Positions 41,338 through 51,500 are shown, counted from the stretch's first letter. The stretch is DNA of 64,000 nucleotides from Enterococcus sp. 9E7_DIV0242 (GCF_002140975.2 NZ_CP147247.1:992001-1056000); one strand, 5' to 3'. Made by a program: numbers and translations. The notes: generated from the letters alone by a model not told the origin.

Positions 41338-42555
41338 ATGTCATCTATTTTAGCTTTTGATGTATCAAAAGGAGAAAGTTACAAAGCACTCTATCAGGAC
41401 AACTTTTGCTTATCTGAGGGAAAAGTAGTTCACAATCAAGAAGGATTTCAGCTGCTATTAGAGGAAATTCAGACCTTACCAGAGGTCCCTGAAATTGTTT
41501 TTGAAGCAACAGGTATCTACTCACGTCCCTTAGAAAAGTTTTGTCAGGATAATAAACTGACCTACTGCCTTCTAAATCCTTTAGAAGCAAAAAAACAGAT
41601 GGAGGAAGGCTCGCTTCGTAGCTGGAAAACGGATAAATTTGATGCTCATAAACTGGCTCAAACTCATTGTAAAAATAGACGCCAACCAAAGCTACACCAA
41701 CAAGCAATCTATCTCGAACTACGAGAACTTGCCCGCTTCTATCAGGAAATTGAGACGAAAATCAGTCATGTTCGTATGAATCTTCATAATGCTCTTCAAT
41801 TGACTTTTCCTGAATTGGAACAGTTCTTTTCCAGCCGTATCACTCCCTATGCCTTATCCCTGATTGAATGTTTTCCACATCCTGCCTTCGTTCTCGCTTC
41901 CAGTCGAACAAAAATCAAAAATCGATTGATGAAAACAACGAGGAAACGAATTTCTGAAAATAGGGCTTGGCAGAAAGCTGACCAGATTTTCATTTACGCC
42001 TCAAACTCTTATCCAGCTGTTGAGTCCAATAGTGTTCTCTGTCAGAAAGTCATTTACTATGCCCAGCTTCTTCAGGACCTATTAGAACAGAAAAATAAAT
42101 TGATGGAACAAATGATGAACGCTGCTCATCCTCTTGAAGAATTTGAGTTGTATCAGACGATTCCAGGAATTGGTGCGCCAACGGCTGCACTTCTGATTGG
42201 AGAATTAGGCGATATTCGATGTTTCTCTACATCAAACAAACTCAATGCATTTGTCGGGATTGATATCCGGCGGTTTCAATCTGGATCATATATAGGAAAG
42301 GATCATATCAATAAAAGAGGGAATCCAAAGGGGCGAAAGATTCTTTACTTTACTATTCGTAATATGATTCGACAACAACACGCCGCCTCCAATCATATCG
42401 TCGACTATTATTATAAATTAAAAAAGCAACCCCTTCCTAAAATGGAAAAGGTTGCCACAGTTGCCTGCATGAACAAGCTCCTGAAGTGTATGCATTCCAT
42501 GGTTAGGAATCATACAAGGTACGCTTATGCGTATACGGCCTCCAACGACCAATAA
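41338..42555 (+). CDS. IS110-family transposase (DEDD recombinase)
   Basis: 405 residues. The N-terminal RuvC-like DEDD domain has ILAFDVSKGES (first Asp), IVFEATGIYS (Glu) and LRSWKTDKFDAHKLAQ (DxxDA-type acids). The C-terminal Transposase_20 domain has YQTIPGIGAPTAALLIGELGD (helix-hairpin-helix), FVGIDIRRFQSG with the catalytic serine region (SGSYIG) and NKRGNPKGRKILY. Such enzymes insert by RNA-guided recombination using a bridge RNA. AAGGAG precedes the ATG. The gene is full length and appears intact. Confidence 0.95.
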   Translation: MSSILAFDVSKGESYKALYQDNFCLSEGKVVHNQEGFQLLLEEIQTLPEVPEIVFEATGIYSRPLEKFCQDNKLTYCLLNPLEAKKQMEEGSLRSWKTDKFDAHKLAQTHCKNRRQPKLHQQAIYLELRELARFYQEIETKISHVRMNLHNALQLTFPELEQFFSSRITPYALSLIECFPHPAFVLASSRTKIKNRLMKTTRKRISENRAWQKADQIFIYASNSYPAVESNSVLCQKVIYYAQLLQDLLEQKNKLMEQMMNAAHPLEEFELYQTIPGIGAPTAALLIGELGDIRCFSTSNKLNAFVGIDIRRFQSGSYIGKDHINKRGNPKGRKILYFTIRNMIRQQHAASNHIVDYYYKLKKQPLPKMEKVATVACMNKLLKCMHSMVRNHTRYAYAYTASNDQ

Positions 42556-43210
42556 GGACGAGTCCTTATTCTAAAATTATAGCACAAACTAGATGAAAAA
42601 TTCAGAGATCCATCTAGTTTATTTAGTGTACTTTCAGATAGTTCTTCACTTCTTTAAAAACTATAAGGAATTTGTTTCCACTTTCCCCTTGACTAATCGT
42701 AGGAAAGAGGTTGTGACAGAAGTGGTCAGCTTCAAGCAATAAGGCGGAAATTCCGAAAATTGTCCCATAAATTTTTGTTAATTTTCGACTTATTGTCGAA
42801 AAGCCTTGAAACACAGTGGTTTACCACTGATGTTGAGCGGACATCGACGCAGCTCGCTGCTAGTAGCTGCTTTTGGAACACCGTTTATTCGGTTTAAAAG
42901 GTCTGAGGCATACTAATGTCTCAGACCCTTTTTTGCGTTCCATAATAACTGTGTTGATCCCATATCCATCAATCTCCTCTAAGCTTTGACACACACAAGG
43001 AATCGCTCATAAAAATAAATGAGCTAAGATTGTAGACTATCAGAGAGCTTTATTGCTACAGATAAATACTGCTGAATAGTACTTAGACTGACCATCAAAA
43101 ACCTTTATTTTGGAAAAACTGGCAAAGTTTCGATTTCTCTAATTACTATTAGAAAAAGCTTGAACTAAAAACAGAAAAATTCTGATTTTTTAGCTCAAGC
43201 TTAGTGATTT
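42556..43210. other. Long non-coding stretch after the IS110 element, rich in hairpins
   Basis: ATAAGGAC/GTCCTTAT (42551-42568) and AAACTAGATG/CATCTAGTTT (42588-42621) lie at the element's right side. Further on are TCGACTTATTGTCGA, GTGGTTTACCAC and a clear terminator GGTCTGAG...CTCAGACC with TTTTTTG (42899-42937) on the plus strand, although no plus-strand gene ends there. The 42650-42937 part could therefore be a small RNA or a decayed gene with its terminator. A 63-codon minus-strand frame in it is not convincing. Confidence 0.45.
43153..43201 (-). terminator. Terminator of the two-component operon
   Basis: AAGCTTGA and TCAAGCTT form the outer stem around a long AT-rich inner hairpin, with CTTTTTCT on the minus strand, ten bases past the kinase stop. 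Confidence 0.75.
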
Positions 43211-44677
43211 CTATTCTTTTATTTCCACATCTGGGAAAGTGATTGTAAAGGTTGTTCCCTTATTCAGCTCACTCTCTACAGAAATATTTCCTTTATGAAG
43301 TCGAACGAGCTGCTGAACGATTGGCAGACCAAGTCCAGACTCTCCATACTTCGTATTCTTTCTTGAAGGATCAGCTTTATAATAGCGATCCCATATGTTT
43401 ACCAATTGTTCTTCACTCATCCCAATGCCCGTATCCGAAATCCTGATAATTGTTTCAAGATACCCCTTCTCCACTTGAACACGAATATCCCCATCCTTAG
43501 TAAATTGGATGGCATTTTGGAGAATGTTAACAACGATTTGAACAAAACGGTCATAATCTGCATAAACCTCTACAGAATCCACTGCATCTAAATACAAAGT
43601 ATCACCCGCTGCTTCAGCTTTCTTATTCAATTGAGTAAAAATATTTTTGATTGTTTCAACAGCATCGAATTTTTTTACAACGATACTGATTTGGTTCGTC
43701 CGTATTTTTTCATAATCCAGATTCTCATTGACCAGGCGAATCAAACGCGCCGTTTCATTCTGCATTAGCTTCAACGCATTCGCTTTTTGATTTTCAGGAA
43801 TGGCATCATACTCCAAGCCTTCCAAAAGACCATTGATTGTTGTCAATGGTGTGCGCATTTCATGAGAGGCATCAGCCATAAACTGTCTGCGTCGCTCCTC
43901 CTGCCGCTCGATCTCCAACTGTGATTCTGCCAGTGATTCTGCCATTTTATTGAAATCTTCCGCTAAATCGTCAAACTCATCCTTATCATGAACATCCAAT
44001 TTGATATCAAAGTTTCCACTAGTGATCTCTCTGGTTGCTTTACGCATCCGATTGATACGCTTCACCTGGAATGCTGCCAGACCATAGCTGACAAATAATG
44101 CGATCACACTGGAAATCAAGAAGCCTTTAAACAAATTCGAGGTTACTTGAGCGACACTGTCTGACACATTTTTTGCCGGTTGTGTAGCAACAAGGTAGCC
44201 AACCAAATTCTGGCTTTCCGAACCATTATAAGAAATCGACAACATAACTGGTGAAAGAACATACGAAGTTGCTTTTTCTTTGCCATAAAGATCCTTGTCG
44301 ATAGTTTTGTAGACCCGTTCACCTTTAGATAAAACTTTAAATTCTTTTTCTGAAATCGAAAAATCCAAGGGTTCCTCCGTTGCCTGAGGAAATTGCTGAT
44401 TCATATCTACATCGAAATAGACAAATTGCACATTTTGATTTTTTAAAATTCCTTCTGTTAATTCAAAGGCAGCATTCACTCTCATCTGTTCAGTAGGTAA
44501 GCTGTTATTAAAATATGACTTTGCTCGTAATGCCTCTTCTGCATAGCCATATAGCCGTTCATAATTATCTTCCTGCATCGTTGTTTTCGTCAATTGCGTA
44601 AATGACGTCCCAACAATAACAATAATCAAAATAATGATCCCCCAAAAAGCTAGTAGCTGCTGATACAAATATTTCAT
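43211..44677 (-). CDS. Membrane sensor histidine kinase
   Basis: 488 residues. Two membrane helices (about 9-28 and 186-206) enclose an extracytoplasmic sensor of about 155 residues. A HAMP domain (RMRKATREITSGNFDIKLDV) follows, then HisKA with the phospho-accepting His in DASHEMRTPLTTING, and the HATPase domain with N box QNAIQFT, G1 DTGIGM, F box IWDRYYKADPS and G2 GLGLPIV. It autophosphorylates and passes phosphate to the regulator whose gene overlaps its start by four bases (ATGA). The sensed signal is unknown; no target operon is adjacent. Confidence 0.92.
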   Translation of the reverse strand: MKYLYQQLLAFWGIIILIIVIVGTSFTQLTKTTMQEDNYERLYGYAEEALRAKSYFNNSLPTEQMRVNAAFELTEGILKNQNVQFVYFDVDMNQQFPQATEEPLDFSISEKEFKVLSKGERVYKTIDKDLYGKEKATSYVLSPVMLSISYNGSESQNLVGYLVATQPAKNVSDSVAQVTSNLFKGFLISSVIALFVSYGLAAFQVKRINRMRKATREITSGNFDIKLDVHDKDEFDDLAEDFNKMAESLAESQLEIERQEERRRQFMADASHEMRTPLTTINGLLEGLEYDAIPENQKANALKLMQNETARLIRLVNENLDYEKIRTNQISIVVKKFDAVETIKNIFTQLNKKAEAAGDTLYLDAVDSVEVYADYDRFVQIVVNILQNAIQFTKDGDIRVQVEKGYLETIIRISDTGIGMSEEQLVNIWDRYYKADPSRKNTKYGESGLGLPIVQQLVRLHKGNISVESELNKGTTFTITFPDVEIKE

Positions 44678-45393
44678 GAAGAAACACCAGAGTCGTCAAA
44701 TTTGTACCCAACGCCCCAAACAGTCTGAATCACTTGTGGACCTACTTTTTCGATTTTTTGTCTCAGTTTTTTTATATGAGCATCGACTGTTCGCTCATCA
44801 CCAAAGTATTGATAATCCCAAACCATTTCCAAAAGCTGTTCTCTTGAAAATACTTGACGTGGTTTTTTGGCCAGCGTATATAGAAGGTCAAATTCTTTTG
44901 GTGTCAAGCCTTCAATCAACTGATCATCCAAATAGGTTTCTCTGGTTTTGGTATTCATTTTAAAATGCTTCGTCACCACATCGAAAGCCTCATCTGATTG
45001 CTCATCTTCTCCCGCGTGATCGACCAGCTCAGAACGTCTATGTAAGGCTTTCATTCTAGCTATCAGCGTCAACGGACTGAACGGCTTAGTGACATAATCA
45101 TCCGCGCCCATTTCCAGACCGATTACTTGATCACTTTCAGAATCTCTGGCTGTCAGCATAATAATCGGTACCGTATTAGAAGCCTTCCTAATTTCCCGAC
45201 AAACGGCCATTCCGTCCATCGACGGCAGATTTAGATCAAGTGTGATCATGTCCCATTTTTCCGGACTTTCCATAAATGTGTCTAAGCCCTTCTTCCCATC
45301 ATACTCAAAAACGGCTTCCCAGCCTTCATTCAGGAAAAACATCTGCATCATTTCTGAAACAGACTCATTATCTTCTATCATTAATACATTCAT
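44674..45393 (-). CDS. OmpR/PhoB-family response regulator
   Basis: 239 residues. The receiver domain has the acidic pair (MIEDNES), phospho-Asp in ITLDLNLPSMDG, Thr in IMLTARD and Lys in DDYVTKPFSP. The C-terminal winged helix has EGLTPKEFDLLYTLAKKP and VDAHIKKLRQKI, with WGVGYKF at the end. It is the first gene of a two-gene operon, translationally coupled to the kinase. Target promoters are unknown. Confidence 0.93.
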   Translation of the reverse strand: MNVLMIEDNESVSEMMQMFFLNEGWEAVFEYDGKKGLDTFMESPEKWDMITLDLNLPSMDGMAVCREIRKASNTVPIIMLTARDSESDQVIGLEMGADDYVTKPFSPLTLIARMKALHRRSELVDHAGEDEQSDEAFDVVTKHFKMNTKTRETYLDDQLIEGLTPKEFDLLYTLAKKPRQVFSREQLLEMVWDYQYFGDERTVDAHIKKLRQKIEKVGPQVIQTVWGVGYKFDDSGVSS

Positions 45394-45635
45394 AATCGTT
45401 CCTCATTCCTTTACCAACCATATTTATATTCTACGAACCGCGCAAATTGCTCACTATACGAAAAGGGGCTCTCGCCTTTCATAACACTGAAAATTTTTCT
45501 TTATTGCTTCTTATTCGTATTCACCTATAAGTATACTCTAAAAAATGCGCCACTCCAATAAATTCTATTTTTCTTCAAGAAAGGTTTGCCATTTATTCAT
45601 GATTCACCATGATTTTCGAACAAAAAAACCAACCT

Positions 45636-45824
45636 CTATTTAGAAGTCGGAATTTTTCTCTTCTTTCGGTTTTGATAAAAACAAATTGCTCCACCTGTCA
45701 GTTGCACTAGCAAAACAGCACCCAGTAACAGACTCAAGAAGAAATGCTCCTGAAGAAGCGACCTCCTAAGTAAAACCACTACAATCAAGCTGCTTGCCGA
45801 ATACAATGACCATTGTTTGTCCAT
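45636..45824 (-). CDS. Small two-pass membrane protein
   Basis: 62 residues: two hydrophobic helices (SLYSASSLIVVVLL and FFLSLLLGAVLLVQLTGGAICF) and a basic tail (YQNRKKRKIPTSK). Function unknown. I start at ATG 45824, where AAAGGGGT lies ten bases upstream; an open frame extends 20 codons further but lacks a site. It stands alone between the two-component operon and the divergent ThrE genes. Confidence 0.55.
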   Translation of the reverse strand: MDKQWSLYSASSLIVVVLLRRSLLQEHFFLSLLLGAVLLVQLTGGAICFYQNRKKRKIPTSK

Positions 45825-46013
45825 GTCCAAAAGACCCCTTTGATTTATTACGTCAAGCATAGGACTTTTCTTACTAAAAATCAAGTGAATAAAGGAAAAT
45901 CATTGTATACATTAAAAAAATCTCATGGTTCTCAGGAGGTCTTCTTTGGTTCCACTCAGCTGCAAAAAATGGTAAACTGATTCTGTTATTAATTACAAAT
46001 CGTAGAGGTCATT

Positions 46014-46775
46014 ATGGAAAAAACAATAAATTATGAAATACAGCTCTTGTTTGATTGCTGTCTAACAGCAGGAAGGATCATGATGGAAAATGGTTCTGAG
46101 GTTTACCGAACAGAGGATACAATGAATCGCATCGCAGCAAATGCCGGTTATTCTGACAGTGTGACCCACGTTACCGTAACAGGTATTTTTATGGGCTTTC
46201 GGTCGGTGCCTTATACTCAATTGGAAAACATTCGGGAACGCAGTATGAACTTAGAAAAAGTTGCTGCTGTCAATCATCTCTCGAGACAGTATGAGAAAAA
46301 GGAGCTCTCTTTGGCTGAGCTGCATCAACAACTAAAAAAAGTAGATGTAGAGACGCCTAGCTTTCCTATCACACTTCAAATTTTTACTGCCGGCATCGTC
46401 AGTTGCACACTGATGTATATTTTCAGCGGTTCAATGAACGATTTTGTTGCTGCTTTCTTTGTCGGTATGCTGGGCTTTACTGTTTCCTATTTAATCAAGA
46501 AGTATTTAAAAATGAAATTCATGGATGACTTCGTTGCCTCTGTCATCATTGGTCTTTCGGCATACTCACTCGTTAAGCTGAATCTTGCTGTCAATATGGA
46601 CAATATCATTATTGGCTCGGTGATGCCTCTTGTGCCCGGAGTAGCAATCACTAATGCATTTCGGGATATATTATCCGGACATCTGATCAGTGGCATGGCA
46701 CGAACGACAGAAGCCTTATTTGTTGCCGGATCGATTGGCATCGGTATCGCAATGGTCTTTATTCTATTTTTATAG
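46014..46775 (+). CDS. Threonine/serine exporter, N-terminal (ThrE/YjjP) subunit
   Basis: 253 residues. Residues 1-120 are the cytosolic ThrE-type domain (CLTAGRIMMENGSEVYRTEDTMNRIA, TVTGIFMGF), followed by five membrane helices (from ITLQIFTAGIVSCTLMYIF on, with LVPGVAITNAFRDILSGHLISG). In Corynebacterium ThrE the two halves are fused. Here the second half is the next gene, 12 bases downstream, so both are needed for export of Thr/Ser or, in related systems, succinate. AGAGG precedes the ATG. Confidence 0.85.
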   Translation: MEKTINYEIQLLFDCCLTAGRIMMENGSEVYRTEDTMNRIAANAGYSDSVTHVTVTGIFMGFRSVPYTQLENIRERSMNLEKVAAVNHLSRQYEKKELSLAELHQQLKKVDVETPSFPITLQIFTAGIVSCTLMYIFSGSMNDFVAAFFVGMLGFTVSYLIKKYLKMKFMDDFVASVIIGLSAYSLVKLNLAVNMDNIIIGSVMPLVPGVAITNAFRDILSGHLISGMARTTEALFVAGSIGIGIAMVFILFL

Positions 46776-46787
46776 GGAGAACAACAG

Positions 46788-47237
46788 ATGAACATTCTTT
46801 TACAATTCTTATTTAGCTATTTGGGGACCGTGGCTTTCGGCGTAATCACAAATATTCCGAGGAAAGCACTGAATGTCTGTGGTATCACGGGTGCACTTGG
46901 CTGGATGATTTTTATTCTTACTCGTAATCTTGAGGTTGGTGACGAATTTGCCAATTTCTTCAGTGCCCTTTGCATTGGCTTACTCAGCATTTATTTTTCC
47001 AGAAAAAAGAAAATGCCTACGATCATTTTCAATATCCCGAGTCTTGTTCCATTAGTCCCAGGTGGTCCGGCCTATCAGGCAGTTAGAAATTTTGTTTTGG
47101 ATAACTATATCTCAGGTCTCCACAGTACAATGACTGTAATCATGACTGCTGGATCGATCGCCGCAGGATTTATGGTCACAAGTATGGTGGAAAAGCTGCT
47201 GAAACGAATGGCTGCTAAAAAGCATCGATCCATATAG
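46788..47237 (+). CDS. Threonine/serine exporter, C-terminal (ThrE/YjjB) subunit
   Basis: 149 residues, all membrane: about four to five helices with RKALNVCGITGALGWM, PTIIFNIPSLVPLVPGGPAYQAV and SGLHSTMTVIMTAGSIAAGFM, typical of the YjjB/DUF3815 half of ThrE. GGGAG precedes the ATG. Forms one operon with the N-terminal subunit, ended by the terminator at 47257-47303. Confidence 0.85.
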   Translation: MNILLQFLFSYLGTVAFGVITNIPRKALNVCGITGALGWMIFILTRNLEVGDEFANFFSALCIGLLSIYFSRKKKMPTIIFNIPSLVPLVPGGPAYQAVRNFVLDNYISGLHSTMTVIMTAGSIAAGFMVTSMVEKLLKRMAAKKHRSI

Positions 47238-47256
47238 AGGATAGTACCAAACAATA

Positions 47257-47303
47257 AAAAACATGTGAATCGTTTGCCTTTTTAAGCGGTTCACATGTTT
47301 TAG
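47257..47303 (+). terminator. Terminator of the ThrE operon
   Basis: AAAACATGTGAA pairs with TTCACATGTTTT, a 12-bp stem flanked by A and T runs. It can serve the convergent 47325-47807 gene too. Confidence 0.88.
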
Positions 47304-47324
47304 CTTTTATTAAAGTCATTAGGT

Positions 47325-47807
47325 CTATTTATCGAGCTTCCGCTGTTCTTCCATCATTCGTCGCATTTCTTCTGCCTTTTGCTTGATACAATCCGCAGTA
47401 AAAATCACTTCTTTTCCTTCGGCTGCTCCCTTCAACCTTCTCAATTCATAATGCCACCCGGCAATATCCTGATAAAGATTTGGAAAGCTATCCGGTAGAA
47501 TTTCCAGAAAGTCCAGATTCGTTTCATTTGGTATGTTCTCTTTCAAGCGAAAGCTGATTTCTCCTGAATCCCACATCAACTTGAAGTAGGTGGGTTTATC
47601 ATAGGCTAAAACATCCATTTCAGCTTTGAATCCATCGGCCTTAAATGTCAGAACATTCTTTTCAGTGAGATGTTCCGCATCTAATTCCGGAAACCATTTA
47701 GCCAGTCCCTCTGTTGTTGTCAGCAACTGCCAAACCTTGGAAACAGAGGTATGAATCACTAATTCCTGTTGGAAAAATATCTTGTTTTCTTGATGATAAA
47801 GCTTCAT
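47325..47807 (-). CDS. SRPBCC/AHSA1-type ligand-binding protein
   Basis: 160 residues with the START-like SRPBCC fold: VIHTSVSKVWQLLTTTEGLAKWFPE is the classic AHSA1 N-terminus, and PDSFPNLYQDIAGWHYELRRLKG the C-terminal helix that closes the cavity. The last 25 residues are charged and helical. Members bind hydrophobic ligands or modulate stress responses; no specific role can be assigned. Single gene. Confidence 0.8.
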   Translation of the reverse strand: MKLYHQENKIFFQQELVIHTSVSKVWQLLTTTEGLAKWFPELDAEHLTEKNVLTFKADGFKAEMDVLAYDKPTYFKLMWDSGEISFRLKENIPNETNLDFLEILPDSFPNLYQDIAGWHYELRRLKGAAEGKEVIFTADCIKQKAEEMRRMMEEQRKLDK

Positions 47808-48044
47808 ACATTCTCCCCCTTTTTTCTCTACCCATCATAACACAATCTATTCCCAGTCAGCAGTGGAAGGCATTGCCAATAAGATCAACAGAATCTTCTA
47901 GAAGATTGATCGGTCAAAATTTATTTAAACTTATCAATACTATATAAGCAACAAGTCACTCAGCTATGCAAATAATCGTTCTTATAGTTCAAAAGTTTTT
48001 CCAGTATTGTCTATTCAACATTTACTTATAGCGTTTGACTCACT

Positions 48045-48506
48045 TTATTTTTTAAGCAGAAAGCGCGCAGTGATTTCAATGGTATTATCTGGCTTTGAGC
48101 CATCATAATAATTAACATCTGTTGTTTCCGCAGTAACACGAATCACTAAAACGCCTCCCTCTCTCTCTAAAACTTCCATCTGATTCTTCCTCATAGGCTG
48201 ATGCGCACAATAATACATCAGAGCGTCACTTTCATTCTCTTTGTTCTGGTTTTCCATAATGAATCCTGCTTTTACATCCTCTTTGTTAAGAGTTGCCGCG
48301 TAAAAAGAAATATCCAGATTTGGCTCTGCATCTAAGCTTTTAGTATCCTCGTTCAAATTTTCTCCTGGGCCACACGCAATTTCTAGCCATAAGGAATAAG
48401 GATCGTCCCATGTACCATCTCCATCTAAAATGCGCCATGTTGCATTTTTTACCGGATAAATTTCTTCTCCGCAAAATCGTTTTAAAATGAGCTTATTCAC
48501 CTTCAT
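48045..48506 (-). CDS. Uncharacterised cytosolic protein
   Basis: I do not recognise this 153-residue acidic protein. It starts MKVNKLILKRFCGEEIYPVKNATW and has beta-strand-like patterns with WDDPYSLWLEIACGPGENL in the middle and NTIEITARFLLKK at the end. No signal peptide or membrane helix. GGAGG precedes the ATG, so it is a convincing gene. It lies alone between the AHSA1-like gene and typA. Confidence 0.6.
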   Translation of the reverse strand: MKVNKLILKRFCGEEIYPVKNATWRILDGDGTWDDPYSLWLEIACGPGENLNEDTKSLDAEPNLDISFYAATLNKEDVKAGFIMENQNKENESDALMYYCAHQPMRKNQMEVLEREGGVLVIRVTAETTDVNYYDGSKPDNTIEITARFLLKK

Positions 48507-48659
48507 CCTCCTTTCCTCTTTCAGATCCAGTTAATTATTCAAAATAAATAGATTGCATAATCCGTTCACCGTCACAAATTTTTATGCTCTTACTAACAAT
48601 GGTGCTATACTCTTCGCTATAAATCAACAGCTTTTTTGATTTATTACAGGATCCGTTCA

Positions 48660-48701
48660 AAAAAAGAACAGTACAGCGGATCACTCCAACCTGTACTGTT
48701 C
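48660..48701 (-). terminator. typA terminator
   Basis: GAACAGTACAG pairs with CTGTACTGTTC; on the minus strand a run of seven T follows. It starts 18 bases past the typA stop. Confidence 0.9.
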
Positions 48702-48718
48702 CCATTTATTTAACTGAA

Positions 48719-50560
48719 TTAATCAGCTTTTTTCTTTTTCTTACTTGCTTTTTCACGTTCATTTTTGTTCAGGATCTGTTTACGCAGACGAATACTTTCA
48801 GGTGTTACTTCGCAATACTCATCTTCATTTAGAAATTCTAATGATTCTTCCAAAGTCAACAGCTTAGGACGTTTGATAACAGAAGTTTGATCTTTATTCG
48901 CTGAACGAACGTTTGTCATTTGTTTTGCTTTTGTAATATTTACAGTCAAGTCATTGTCACGGTTATTTTCACCGATGATCATACCTTCGTACACTTCAGT
49001 ACCAGGCTCTACAAACACTGTACCACGTTCTTCAATACTCATGATACTGTAAGTAGTTGCTTTACCTGTATCAATAGAAACCAATGCGCCTTGATGACGT
49101 CCGCCAATTGTACCTTGAATCATTGGCAGATATTGATCGAAGGTGTGGTGCATGATTCCGTATCCTCTTGTCATAGAAAGGAATTCTGTTGTATAACCAA
49201 TCAAGCCACGTGCAGGTGCAAGGAAAATCAGACGAATCTGTCCATTCCCAGTATGGATCATATCCTGCATTTCACCTTTACGTTGACTCAATGATTCAAT
49301 GATACTTCCCATATATTCTTCTGGTGTATCGATTTGAACACGTTCAAACGGCTCGCATTTCACGCCTTCAATCTCACGTTCGATAACTTCCGGACGGGAT
49401 ACTTGCAGCTCATAGCCTTCACGACGCATATTCTCAATAAGAATAGACAAGTGAAGCTCACCACGACCTGAAACAGTCCAAGCATCTGGAGAATCTGTAG
49501 GGTCAACACGTAGAGAAACATCTGTTTGAAGCTGAGACATCAAGCGTTCTTCGATTTTTCTAGAGGTAACAAATTTTCCTTCTCTCCCGGCGAACGGTGA
49601 GTTGTTTACAAGGAAAGTCATTTGCAATGTTGGTTCGTCAATATGCAGAATTGGTAAGCCATCTTGATGATCGACCGGTGTTACAGTTTCACCAACAAAG
49701 ATATCTTCCATTCCGGAAACAGCAATCAAATCGCCGGCTTTCGCTTCTTCGATTTCAAGTCGTTGTAGACCGAAGAAACCGAATAATTTCGTTACACGGA
49801 ATTTCTTCACGCTGCCATCAAGCTTCATCAAAGCAACCTGATCGCCAACTTTTACTGTTCCGCGGAAGACACGGCCAATACCGATACGTCCAACATAATC
49901 GTTATAATCAAGTAGTGAAACTTGGAATTGTAAAGGCTCATCGCTATTATCAACTGGAGCAGGGATGTGCTCAATAATTGTATCAAAAATCGGGCTCATT
50001 GTTTTTTCTTGGTTTGCAGGATCATCTGACAAGCTTGATGTTCCATTGATTGCTGAAGTGTAGATTACTGGGAATTCCAATTGGTCTTCATCAGCACCTA
50101 ATTCGATAAATAACTCAAGCACTTCATCTACTACGTGCTCTGGGCGCGCAGAAGGCTTGTCGATTTTATTTACTACTACGATTGGAGTCAAATGCTGTTC
50201 CAATGCCTTTTTCAATACAAAACGAGTCTGTGGCATTGTTCCTTCATAGGCATCAACAACCAAAAGAACACCGTCTACCATTTTCATGATACGTTCTACT
50301 TCTCCACCGAAGTCCGCGTGTCCAGGTGTGTCCATGATATTGACTCTTGTTCCTTGATAGTCAACAGCTGTATTTTTCGCCAAGATCGTAATCCCACGTT
50401 CTTTTTCAATTGCATTTGAGTCCATCGCACGTTCCTGTAATTGCGTATGTCCATCTAATGTATCTGATTGTTTCAATAATTCGTCTACTAATGTTGTTTT
50501 TCCGTGGTCAACGTGGGCAATAATTGCGACGTTACGGATATCATTTCTATAATTTACCAT
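48719..50560 (-). CDS. typA: Ribosome-associated translational GTPase TypA/BipA
   Basis: 613-residue EF-G-like GTPase involved in ribosome assembly and stress, notably at low temperature. G motifs: G1 [11 protein letters not shown]2 around KERGITI, G3 [13 protein letters not shown]4 [12 protein letters not shown] and G5 [10 protein letters not shown]. Domains II, III and V and the BipA-specific C-terminal domain ([19 protein letters not shown], then VRSANKDQT) are complete, with a basic tail. The ATG at 50560 (MVNYRND) has AAGGAG upstream; a frame from 50578 is less likely. Single gene with its own terminator. Confidence 0.97.
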   Translation of the reverse strand: MVNYRNDIRNVAIIAHVDHGKTTLVDELLKQSDTLDGHTQLQERAMDSNAIEKERGITILAKNTAVDYQGTRVNIMDTPGHADFGGEVERIMKMVDGVLLVVDAYEGTMPQTRFVLKKALEQHLTPIVVVNKIDKPSARPEHVVDEVLELFIELGADEDQLEFPVIYTSAINGTSSLSDDPANQEKTMSPIFDTIIEHIPAPVDNSDEPLQFQVSLLDYNDYVGRIGIGRVFRGTVKVGDQVALMKLDGSVKKFRVTKLFGFFGLQRLEIEEAKAGDLIAVSGMEDIFVGETVTPVDHQDGLPILHIDEPTLQMTFLVNNSPFAGREGKFVTSRKIEERLMSQLQTDVSLRVDPTDSPDAWTVSGRGELHLSILIENMRREGYELQVSRPEVIEREIEGVKCEPFERVQIDTPEEYMGSIIESLSQRKGEMQDMIHTGNGQIRLIFLAPARGLIGYTTEFLSMTRGYGIMHHTFDQYLPMIQGTIGGRHQGALVSIDTGKATTYSIMSIEERGTVFVEPGTEVYEGMIIGENNRDNDLTVNITKAKQMTNVRSANKDQTSVIKRPKLLTLEESLEFLNEDEYCEVTPESIRLRKQILNKNEREKASKKKKKAD

Positions 50561-50639
50561 TGTTTGCTCCTTATCCATTGCTTACTGTGCCTGTTCATCT
50601 AAATCCGACTGTTTATTATAACAAATTTTTTTCATGAAA

Positions 50640-50682
50640 TATAGTCTAAAGTTTTCATAAACCATGAAAACCTCAGACTATT
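50640..50682. terminator. Hairpin after the SuhB-like gene
   Basis: ATAGTCT...GTTTTCAT pairs with ATGAAAAC...AGACTAT. Probable terminator of the minus-strand 50716-51776 operon, although the T run is poor. Confidence 0.55.
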
Positions 50683-50715
50683 TCGCATTTTTTTGTAAAT
50701 TGAGGTCTTTTTCTC

Positions 50716-51495
50716 TTAGAAGCTGCCGGTTTTCTTGAACATTTCAACGATTTCTTGATGTGCATCCGGCTGAGCGGCAATAAAATGTTCTCGTTCATCA
50801 AACGAAAGACTTTCTCCTGTGAGTGTTGTTGCACGAAATCCAAAGGCTTCAATCAGTGCCATACCTGGTGCGTAATCCCACGGTGCAAGATTTGACACAT
50901 AGGCAATATGATTCCCTTTTAGCAAAGCGATCATTTCCAAGCCAGCACAGCCGCTGACCCGAATGCCCATACTTGCATTAGCTATCTCTCTTGACCCATG
51001 GACATTTTCACCAAACATGTATGCGTTGAATCCTAACAATCCGTCACTAAGCTTGGAAGGCTGAGGACATTGCAGCTTCTCTTCGTTTCTGAAAACGCCG
51101 ATTTCTTTACCGCCCCAATATAGCTCGCCACGCATAACATCATAAACAAAACCAAGCTTGCCAACGCCATCTTCAAAAATCCCGAGCATAATACAAAAGT
51201 TTTCCTGCTCCATCACAAAGTTCATCGTGCCATCGATAGGATCGATGATCCATACACGTCCGTCCATAGAATCAATCGTATTGTAGCCCGTTTCTTCTCC
51301 TAATATTTTGTCATTCGGATAGACCCGCTGAATTTTTTGTATCAGAAGCTGTTGGGTTTCTTCATCTATGTTTGTCACTAAATCCGTTCGATTTGATTTT
51401 TCTTTGATTTCCAAGGTATTGTTCAAGCTCGTTTTAATAAACTCTCCTGCCTCGTTCAACCAGTTTTTTACTTCCTCCACATTTACGATCTGCAT
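50716..51495 (-). CDS. Inositol monophosphatase family protein (SuhB-like)
   Basis: 259 residues, Mg-dependent phosphatase of the IMPase/FBPase/CysQ fold. Metal-binding motifs: Glu in ILGEETGYNT, DPIDGTMNFV (the DPxDGT signature) and WDYAPGMALIEAFG. Substrate may be inositol phosphates, NADP or 3'-phosphoadenosine phosphate; sequence does not decide. It follows the UPF0223 gene by only five bases, a pairing common in Firmicutes near typA, so the two form an operon. Confidence 0.88.
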   Translation of the reverse strand: MQIVNVEEVKNWLNEAGEFIKTSLNNTLEIKEKSNRTDLVTNIDEETQQLLIQKIQRVYPNDKILGEETGYNTIDSMDGRVWIIDPIDGTMNFVMEQENFCIMLGIFEDGVGKLGFVYDVMRGELYWGGKEIGVFRNEEKLQCPQPSKLSDGLLGFNAYMFGENVHGSREIANASMGIRVSGCAGLEMIALLKGNHIAYVSNLAPWDYAPGMALIEAFGFRATTLTGESLSFDEREHFIAAQPDAHQEIVEMFKKTGSF

Positions 51496-51500
51496 GTCCT

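Larger units (their letters stand above)
41150..42625 (+). mobile_element. IS110-family insertion sequence (ends not resolved)
   Basis: Centred on an intact IS110-family transposase, with about 190 bases of structured non-coding sequence before it. Elements of this family have no or poor inverted repeats and make no fixed-length target duplication, so the borders given are approximate: left after the terminator at 41136, right after the AAACTAGATG...CATCTAGTTT hairpin (42588-42621). Confidence 0.65.

Noticed and set aside
42623..42814. 63-codon minus-strand frame after the IS110 element
   Set aside because: No binding site and no similarity; likely chance.
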